Part shown: piece by piece, positions 57,789 to 63,323 of the stretch
Numbering within the stretch: the stretch's first letter is position 1
How the letters are laid out: each line of letters opens with the position of its first letter
NCBI RefSeq assembly: GCF_035989245.1
Contig: NZ_JAYMFF010000024.1
Location: forward strand, 1 to 63,323
Length of the DNA: 63,323 nucleotides
DNA from: Adlercreutzia wanghongyangiae
GTDB lineage: Bacteria; Actinomycetota; Coriobacteriia; Coriobacteriales; Eggerthellaceae
Direction: 5' to 3'
Program-made: the position numbers and the translations under genes
Notes under the pieces: generated by a model
Databases searched by the model: none
Told to the model about the DNA's origin: nothing
The model's input: only the letters and a program-made list of their open reading frames with translations

Positions 57789-60539
57789 ATGCACGACCGA
57801 ACAACCACCCTCGGCAGCCAGGCCCGAGCGCCCCGCACGCCGCACCTCTCCCGCCGCAGCTTCCTCGCCGGCGCCGTCACGGCGGCCGGATTGGCCACGC
57901 TTCCCTCCCTCACTGGCTGCGCACCGGTCGGCCAGGACGGCGACGATCCGAATCCTTTGGCGAACAGCGGCGGCGAAGGTCGTCTGCTCGGCGACCAACT
58001 GAACCCCCAGGAGGCGGCCGCCGAGGCAAGCGGTGATGTGAGCGCCATCTTCTCCCCTCTGAAGATCGCCCATGTCACCGTTAAGAACCGCCTTGGCAAG
58101 AGCTGCGCGGGCTCAGAGCTTCAGGAGTCGACCGACTGGCCCGACGAGAAGATGCTCGCCTTCTACGAGGGCTTTTGCGAGGGCGGCCTCGGCATGATCG
58201 TCTACGAGCAGTCGCTGCTGTTCCCTTCGACCGGCTCCATGGACACCTCGGCACTGCCGCCCATGGACGGCGCGGCGGTCGACCTGCCGCCGATGGACGG
58301 CACCGCCGGCGATATGCCTCCCCTCGACGACGTCGCCGCGGCACCGGACATGGAGGCGGTCATGCCGAGCGGTCTTTCGGGATTCCTCGGCATCTATGAC
58401 GACGCGGGCATCCCCGCCCATCGGGAAATCGCCGACCGCATCCATCGCCACGACGTGGTGCTCATCGCGCAGATGCTCGACGTGACCACCGCGACGGGCG
58501 CGGCCGCCTCCACCGTCAAGGAGGAGGGCACGCTGGAGATGGCCATGGTTCCGGCGCTCATGCAGACCACCGAGCAGGTGCAGGCCGAGCAACAGGCATT
58601 CATCGACGCAGCCGTGCGCTACAAGGAGGCGGGCTGGGACGGCATCGAGCTGAACGCATCGTGCAACCACTACTTCTCCACCTTCCTCTCGCGTTACGCC
58701 AACACCGAGCGCACAGACCAGTACAGCGGAGAATCCATCGAGAACCGCGCCCGCATCCTCACCGAGATCATCGAGGGAATACGAGCGCACGTGGGCGAGG
58801 ACTTCATCGTGCAGGTGCTCTACAGCGGCATCGAGGGCAACGTCGCATCCCTCGGCGACGACACGGGCTGCACCAGCATCGAGGAGGCCATCGAGTTCGC
58901 GAAGCTCTTCGAGGCAGCCGGCGCCTCCAGCCTGCACGTGCGCTCGCAGCTCTACGGCCACCACAACGGGGGCTTCCAACCCGATGTGCTGCACTTCCAC
59001 GAGCACGGCGACACCGGCTACGGCACCGTCATCGACTACGACCGTCACTTCGGCGGCCTTATCGATGGCTCCCACGACGGCGCCGGCGCCCTGATCGAGG
59101 TGGCGGCGCGCATCAAAGAGGCCGTCTCCATCCCCGTGGGCACTGTGGGCTACATGGACCCGCGCGCGGAGCCCGATCTCATGAACCGAGCCATCGCCGA
59201 CGGCAAGATCGACTTTATGCTCATGACGCGGCCCCTCATCGCCGACGCCGCCATCGCACAGAAGCTCGAGGAGGGGCGCCGCGACGAGGTGGCCCCCTGT
59301 ACCCGCTGCATGACCTGCTTCGTCGCGCCCTTCTCCTTCGGCACGCCCTCCTATTGCCGCGTGAACGCCGCGCACACCCGCGCCTTCACCGAGGAGATGC
59401 CCGAGGGTTACGCCCCGCTGCCGGCCGATGAGCCCCGCAGCGTCATGGTCGTCGGCGGCGGCCCCGCCGGCATGGAGGCGGCCCGCATCGCCGCGGAGCG
59501 CGGGCACCGCGTCTCCCTCTACGAGCGAGAGGACCACCTGGGCGGCCTGACCGAGCTGGCCGCGGTCGTGAAGGGCACCCACGAGCGCATCGCCGACCAT
59601 ATCGCCTACCTCTCCCGCCAGCTCGAGCTGACCGGAGTCGATGTGCATCTGGGCACCGAAGTCGACCTCGATTACATCGTCGGCGTCGCCCCCGACATCG
59701 TGCTCATCGCCTGCGGCGGCGATCTGAGCCGCAACGCGCCTTTGGGCAGCGCCGGCAGCATCGTCACGCTCGCCGACCTGCGGGCCGCCCAGCTTGCCGG
59801 TGACGAGGCGCTGGCCGAGCTTATCGCGGGCGAGCGCGTCGTCGTGTACGGCTGCGAGTTGGAGGCCTGCAACATCGCCGAGTACCTGGTGCGGGCCGGC
59901 CGCACCGTCGACATGGTAAGTCCCTCGGGAGCCGAGAGCCTCTACCAGGGCGCTCCCACCTGGCCCAAGCTCATGGGGACAACGTGGTTGCGAACCCACG
60001 GCGTCCGCATGCACTTCCAAGCCGGCGACCTCGTCGTGGAGGACGGCTCCGTCACCTTTGCCGACGAGCGCGGCGTCACGGCCACCGTACCCTTCGATCT
60101 GCTCGTCGACGCGCGGCCGCCCCAGGCCCAGCCGGAGCTACTCGCCGGAGTCCGTGAGGCGGGCATCGCCGCCCACGGGGTGGGCGACGCCTATGCGCCG
60201 GGCACCATCGCGAACGCCGTGGCCCGCGCCAACCTGGTGGCCCGCAACCTCGAGGCCATCGACGGTTTCGGCGCGCTGGAGCTTGGGGACGACCAATACG
60301 GCGCCACGGCCACCGGCATCGGAGAGGTGACCGTCGTGCTCACCGTAAAGGACGGCGCCATCGTCGACGCCGCAGTGGACACTTCCAACGAGACGGCGGG
60401 CATCGGGCACGATCTGGGCGAGCAATTCGCTCTGCAGATCGTCGAGAAGGGCGCCATCGACGCCGTGTCGGGAGCCACGAAGACCTCCACCGCCGTTGCC
60501 GACGCCCTCGCCGACTGCAAACAGCAAGCCGACCTTTAA
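57789..60539 (+). CDS. Tat-exported Old-Yellow-Enzyme-like reductase with C-terminal FMN-binding domain
   Basis: A 916-residue multidomain flavoenzyme. Residues 1-45 are a Tat signal (LSRRSFLAGAV) with lipobox LTGC. An OYE/2,4-dienoyl-CoA-reductase barrel follows (about 85-500), then a 4Fe-4S motif CTRCMTCF...C (about 504-523), an FAD/NAD domain (SVMVVGGGPAGMEAARIAAE, about 552) and a C-terminal FMN-binding domain. The last contains VSGATKTS, a flavinylation motif for covalent FMN on T897 by ApbE. The OYE active-site region is altered: NASCNHYFSTFLS replaces HAAHGYLL. A Met/Pro/Asp repeat (LPPMDG twice, MPPLDD) is inserted at about 150-190. ATG 57789 follows AAGGAG. It should be an extracytoplasmic terminal reductase. 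Confidence 0.87.
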   Translation: MHDRTTTLGSQARAPRTPHLSRRSFLAGAVTAAGLATLPSLTGCAPVGQDGDDPNPLANSGGEGRLLGDQLNPQEAAAEASGDVSAIFSPLKIAHVTVKNRLGKSCAGSELQESTDWPDEKMLAFYEGFCEGGLGMIVYEQSLLFPSTGSMDTSALPPMDGAAVDLPPMDGTAGDMPPLDDVAAAPDMEAVMPSGLSGFLGIYDDAGIPAHREIADRIHRHDVVLIAQMLDVTTATGAAASTVKEEGTLEMAMVPALMQTTEQVQAEQQAFIDAAVRYKEAGWDGIELNASCNHYFSTFLSRYANTERTDQYSGESIENRARILTEIIEGIRAHVGEDFIVQVLYSGIEGNVASLGDDTGCTSIEEAIEFAKLFEAAGASSLHVRSQLYGHHNGGFQPDVLHFHEHGDTGYGTVIDYDRHFGGLIDGSHDGAGALIEVAARIKEAVSIPVGTVGYMDPRAEPDLMNRAIADGKIDFMLMTRPLIADAAIAQKLEEGRRDEVAPCTRCMTCFVAPFSFGTPSYCRVNAAHTRAFTEEMPEGYAPLPADEPRSVMVVGGGPAGMEAARIAAERGHRVSLYEREDHLGGLTELAAVVKGTHERIADHIAYLSRQLELTGVDVHLGTEVDLDYIVGVAPDIVLIACGGDLSRNAPLGSAGSIVTLADLRAAQLAGDEALAELIAGERVVVYGCELEACNIAEYLVRAGRTVDMVSPSGAESLYQGAPTWPKLMGTTWLRTHGVRMHFQAGDLVVEDGSVTFADERGVTATVPFDLLVDARPPQAQPELLAGVREAGIAAHGVGDAYAPGTIANAVARANLVARNLEAIDGFGALELGDDQYGATATGIGEVTVVLTVKDGAIVDAAVDTSNETAGIGHDLGEQFALQIVEKGAIDAVSGATKTSTAVADALADCKQQADL

Positions 60540-60546
60540 AATGCAA

Positions 60547-60578
60547 GAGAACCCCGGCTCATCCTCGCCGGGGTTCTC
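60547..60578. terminator. Bidirectional terminator
   Basis: GAGAACCCCGG and CCGGGGTTCTC form an 11-bp perfect stem between the flavoenzyme stop (60539) and the convergent gdhA stop (60623). On the minus strand it is followed by TTGCATTTT. Confidence 0.85.
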
Positions 60579-60622
60579 TTCGCGACTTGCAGGTCGTTCG
60601 CAACGTCAGCGAGCAGAGCTTT

Positions 60623-61954
60623 CTATACGATACCCTGGGCCATCATGGCGTTGGCGACCTTCTCGAAGCCGGCGATGTTGGCGCCCATAACGTAGTTGCC
60701 CTCGTGGCCGTAGTGCTTGGCCGCGTCGTCGATGGCGTGGTAGATGCTCACCATGATGCCCTTGAGCTTCGCGTCCACCTCCTCGAAGGTCCAGGAGAGG
60801 CGCTCGGAGTTCTGGGACATCTCCAGGCCCGAGGTGGCCACGCCACCGGCGTTGGCGGCCTTGCCCGGGATGAACACGACGCCCTGCTCCTGCAGATACT
60901 CGGTAGCGTCCAGCGTGGTGGGCATGTTCGCGCCCTCGGCGAGGATCTTGCAGCCGTTGGCCACAAGCGCCTTCACATCGTCGATGAGCACCTCGTTCTG
61001 GGTGGCGCAGGGCAGCGCGATATCGCAGGGAGTCACCCACACGCCGCGGCCCTCGTGGTACTCCACGCCCTCGCGGCGGGCGGCGTACTCGGTAAGGCGG
61101 GCGCGCTCCACTTCCTTCACCTGCTTGAGCAGGTCCACGTCGATGCCGGCGGGATCGTACACCCAGCCGGTGGAGTCGGACACGGTGACCACCTTGGCGC
61201 CGAGCTGCTGGGCTTTCTGCGTGGCGTAGATGGCCACGTTGCCGGAGCCGGACACGCACACGGTCTTGCCCTCGAAGGAGTCGTCATGGCAGCGCAGGTA
61301 CTCCTCCACGATGTACACCAGGCCGTAGCCGGTGGCCTCGGTGCGGGCGAGCGAGCCGCCGAAGGAGAGGCCCTTGCCGGTGAGCACGCCCTCGAAGACG
61401 TTCTTGATCTTCTTGTACTGGCCGAACATGTAGCCGATCTCGCGGGCGCCCGTGCCGATGTCGCCGGCCGGCACGTCGGTGTCGGCGCCGATATGACGCG
61501 CAAGCTCGGTCATGAAGGCCTGGCAGAAGCGCATGACCTCCATATCGGACTTGCCCTTCGGGTCGAAGTCGCAGCCGCCCTTGCCGCCGCCCATGGGCAG
61601 TGTGGTCAGGCTGTTCTTGAAGATCTGCTCGAAGCCGAGAAACTTGATGATGCCCAGGTTCACCGACGGGTGCAGGCGCAGGCCGCCCTTGTAGGGGCCG
61701 ATGGCGCTGTTGAACTGCACGCGGAAGCCGCGGTTCACCTGCACCTTGCCGGCGTCGTCCACCCACGGCACGCGAAACATGATGACACGCTCGGGCTCCA
61801 CGATACGCTCCAGAAGGCTCGCAGCCTCGTACTCGGGATGGGCCTCGATGACCGGCTCCAGGGACTGGAGCACCTCGGTGACGGCCTGGATGAACTCGGG
61901 CTGCTCGACGTTCTTCGCCTTCACCTGCTCGATGACGTTATCGACGTAACTCAA
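60623..61954 (-). CDS. gdhA: Glutamate dehydrogenase, hexameric
   Basis: A 443-residue family-I glutamate dehydrogenase, which makes glutamate from 2-oxoglutarate and ammonium or the reverse. FNSAIGPYKGGLRLHP (about residue 85) and LPMGGGKGGCDFDPKG (about 119) bear the substrate and catalytic lysines, DIGTGAREIGYMFGQYK holds the catalytic aspartate, and VSGSGNVAIYATQKA (about 236) binds the cofactor. The length and sequence fit the NADP-type bacterial enzyme. The start is TTG at 61954, chosen because AAGGAGG lies six bases upstream and it starts at the family N-terminus. TATAAT at 62017-62022 on the minus strand is a probable -10 box. Confidence 0.95.
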   Translation of the reverse strand: MSYVDNVIEQVKAKNVEQPEFIQAVTEVLQSLEPVIEAHPEYEAASLLERIVEPERVIMFRVPWVDDAGKVQVNRGFRVQFNSAIGPYKGGLRLHPSVNLGIIKFLGFEQIFKNSLTTLPMGGGKGGCDFDPKGKSDMEVMRFCQAFMTELARHIGADTDVPAGDIGTGAREIGYMFGQYKKIKNVFEGVLTGKGLSFGGSLARTEATGYGLVYIVEEYLRCHDDSFEGKTVCVSGSGNVAIYATQKAQQLGAKVVTVSDSTGWVYDPAGIDVDLLKQVKEVERARLTEYAARREGVEYHEGRGVWVTPCDIALPCATQNEVLIDDVKALVANGCKILAEGANMPTTLDATEYLQEQGVVFIPGKAANAGGVATSGLEMSQNSERLSWTFEEVDAKLKGIMVSIYHAIDDAAKHYGHEGNYVMGANIAGFEKVANAMMAQGIV

Positions 61955-62153
61955 TGCGGACCTCCTTGACGTATCGGGGCGCCGCGGCGCGCGCACGCCC
62001 GCTGGCTTCTGGCCGCATTATAGGGTGGCGAGGGTCGCGAACGATGACTTATTAACTGACCGGAAACAAAGCGCGCACCCGTTAACGTTTTGGAAATGGC
62101 GAGCGGTCGACAGCGGCGCGCGGGTGCAGCTGCAGGTATGACTACAGGTACAG

Positions 62154-62885
62154 CTACAGGGAGGCGTACACCTTGGAGGAAGGAACGTTCAGGGAGGTGA
62201 GCAGCACCACGCCCACGGCTTCCTTCTCGGGGGCGTACATGATGTGCGCGCCCTCGGCCCCCTCTCCCCGCCCCGGCTCGGCCTGGGAGTCGTCGGTAAC
62301 GATGACCGCCTGGAAACCGTCGGTGGTGGCCAGGCACGACAGGCGCGGCACCAGGCACACGAGCGATTGCGCGCCGGCATCAAGCAGCTCCTGGCGCAGG
62401 ACCTGCAGACGCTTCTTGGTAGCGTAGTAGTCGATGGCCACCACGCCGATCTTCCGATCGCCGGCGTTCAGCACCGTGGGGATGGTGTACCGATCCAGAT
62501 CGGCGATGTTCAATGTGACCACCCCGGCGCCCTTGCCCTCGTACAAGTCGCGCACATCGGAGGCGTACACGGGCCGCTCGCGCATGGCCAACGGCAGGCG
62601 CGACAGCTCGGAGGCCACCATGGCGCCGATGCTCTCAGGCCGTTCGGTCAGCTCCCCCTCGGCAGCGGGAGCCATGGCCGGTCGCAGCGCGTCCAGCGGG
62701 TCGTAGGTACCGTCGTAGACAATGGCGGTGTAGCCCTGCATCTGGCCGAAGGCGTCGTCCACCGCCGAGGCGGCCACATTCCACGATCGCCCCGTCTCGA
62801 AATAGCGCAAGAGCACGCTGCCGCCGAAAATGACGAGCAGCGCGAATACGAGGAGGGCTACCTTTTCCCGCGTGCGTTTCTTCAT
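62154..62885 (-). CDS. Membrane-anchored protein of unknown function
   Basis: A 243-residue protein. A single hydrophobic segment (VALLVFALLVIFGGSVLL, residues 9-26) follows a basic start MKKRTREK, so the rest should face outward. The exported part has no motif I recognise; it looks like an alpha/beta domain (for example DRKIGVVAIDYYATKKRLQV and LVCLVPRLSCLATTDGFQAV). The ATG at 62885 lies next to the end of uvrA on the same strand, separated by a repeat cluster. Degenerate CAGGTA copies lie around its stop codon. Confidence 0.75.
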   Translation of the reverse strand: MKKRTREKVALLVFALLVIFGGSVLLRYFETGRSWNVAASAVDDAFGQMQGYTAIVYDGTYDPLDALRPAMAPAAEGELTERPESIGAMVASELSRLPLAMRERPVYASDVRDLYEGKGAGVVTLNIADLDRYTIPTVLNAGDRKIGVVAIDYYATKKRLQVLRQELLDAGAQSLVCLVPRLSCLATTDGFQAVIVTDDSQAEPGRGEGAEGAHIMYAPEKEAVGVVLLTSLNVPSSKVYASL

Positions 62886-62956
62886 AGCGTCCCATTATAG
62901 CGAAGCCCTGCCGCGGCAATCGCGACGGGGCTTAAGGCTCCACTCTATTTCGATGG

Positions 62957-63046
62957 CCCGTGTCATCCTGAGCACAGGCCGAAGACCGGAGTCGAAGGAT
63001 TTCACAAGATTCTTCGACTCGCTTCGCTCGTTCAGAATGACACGGG
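62957..63046. repeat. Long imperfect inverted repeat (dispersed family)
   Basis: CCCGTGTCAT at 62957 pairs with ATGACACGGG ending at 63046, with further internal pairing (GGAGTCGAAGGAT against ATTCTTCGACTC). The right arm shares about 32 of 40 bases with 38951-38991 inside addA. It lies between the membrane-anchored gene and uvrA. Confidence 0.8.
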
Positions 63047-63072
63047 CTGATAGGATCGCTTCGTTGCCGAAC

Positions 63073-63144
63073 GGGCGGGCTGAAGCCCGCCCCTACAGTT
63101 CCTGCAGCGCGGCCGTCTTCGTAGGGGCGGGCTTCAGCCCGCCC
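63073..63144. repeat. Inverted pair of REP-like palindromes
   Basis: GGGCGGGCTGAAGCCCGCCC followed by CTAC (63073-63096) and GTAGGGGCGGGCTTCAGCCC continuing to 63144 are two copies of the 18.5-kb palindrome family in opposite orientation, 24 bases apart. It lies just after the uvrA stop and may terminate it. Confidence 0.85.
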
Positions 63145-63171
63145 GCGAGCGCGTTTTGCTTGCCGTCGGAC

Positions 63172-63323
63172 CTAAGCCACGGGCAGCTTCTTTGCCTCCT
63201 CCAGCATGCGCTTCACGAAGCGGCCCGTGTGCGAGCCTTCCACCTCGGCCACCTCCTCGGGCGTGCCCTGGGCTACAATGGTGCCGCCCTTGTCGCCGCC
63301 CTCGGGCCCCAGATCCACGATAT
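63172..63323 (-). CDS. uvrA: Excinuclease ABC subunit A, C-terminal fragment
   Basis: The last 49 codons and stop of UvrA; the rest lies beyond the right edge. The visible residues include DLGPEGGDKGGTIVAQGTPE followed by EVAEVEGSHTGRFVKRML, the standard C-terminus of UvrA after the second ATPase domain. UvrA finds bulky lesions in nucleotide excision repair. It ends in TAG at 63172-63174, next to the repeat pair. Confidence 0.95.
   Translation of the reverse strand, partial: IVDLGPEGGDKGGTIVAQGTPEEVAEVEGSHTGRFVKRMLEEAKKLPVA

Noticed and set aside
58113..60020. Long minus-strand open frame opposite the exported flavoenzyme
   Set aside because: GC-bias shadow of a gene with clear Tat, OYE and FMN-binding motifs.
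1..63323. tRNA or rRNA genes in the intergenic gaps
   Set aside because: No GGTTCGAATCC-type T-arm with a matching cloverleaf or rRNA-like segment was found by eye.

Overview
The window is 63.3 kb of GC-rich, gene-dense DNA with short intergenic gaps, good Shine-Dalgarno sites and some GTG and TTG starts. Three features point to an anaerobic gut actinobacterium of the Eggerthellaceae (class Coriobacteriia): LuxR-type regulators with a large multi-membrane-span N-terminus, Tat-exported flavin reductases, and duplicated fix/etf and acyl-CoA operons. The family is an inference from gene content. No rRNA, tRNA or CRISPR array was seen.

Region 1 (1-18.4 kb) is a carnitine/crotonobetaine-type (cai) locus. 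A minus-strand fixABC electron-transfer set (1-1866; fixC is cut by the window edge) diverges from a caiD-like enoyl-CoA hydratase (2157-2942). A minus-strand operon (13143 down to 3078) then reads MFS transporter, acetyl-esterase-type hydrolase, caiA, caiB, caiC, MaoC-like dehydratase, second MFS transporter, metallo-beta-lactamase-fold hydrolase. CaiA, CaiB, CaiC and CaiD resemble the Escherichia coli proteins along their whole length, but no BCCT-type CaiT transporter is present. A LuxR regulator, a Tat-lipoprotein flavin reductase and a second LuxR regulator follow on the plus strand (13538-18403).

Region 2 (18.6-31.8 kb) is a second acyl-CoA redox locus. On the minus strand, in transcription order, it reads SDR, fixA, fixB, an unusual acyl-CoA dehydrogenase, MFS transporter, fixC, fixX, terminator, XRE-cupin regulator and a fatty-acyl-CoA synthetase. 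A PucR-type regulator diverges from the SDR gene and converges on an MFS transporter fused to CBS domains. Much of 22.9-28.2 kb is AT-richer than its surroundings and looks mosaic.

Region 3 (32-45.2 kb) is mostly housekeeping: leuA, serA, serC, a glutaredoxin-like protein, a dimethylargininase-like enzyme and an overlapping addB-addA recombination nuclease pair. A 33-bp perfect inverted repeat lies between serC and the glutaredoxin-like gene, and a dispersed genomic repeat has entered the addA reading frame.

Region 4 (45.4-56 kb) is a stress and defence cluster: a HIRAN/Sel1 gene pair, a Cys/Lys-rich small protein, an AbiE toxin-antitoxin pair with a 17-bp-arm operator, a DUF2130 protein, a LexA-boxed Y-family polymerase with a YolD-like partner, a DUF262/DUF1524 (GmrSD-like) protein, a RelBE-type pair and an AlkD-like DNA glycosylase.

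Region 5 (56.1-63.3 kb) holds a third membrane LuxR regulator divergent from an exported Old-Yellow-Enzyme-like reductase with a predicted covalently flavinylated C-terminal domain, then gdhA, a membrane-anchored unknown protein, a dispersed-repeat cluster and the 3' end of uvrA.
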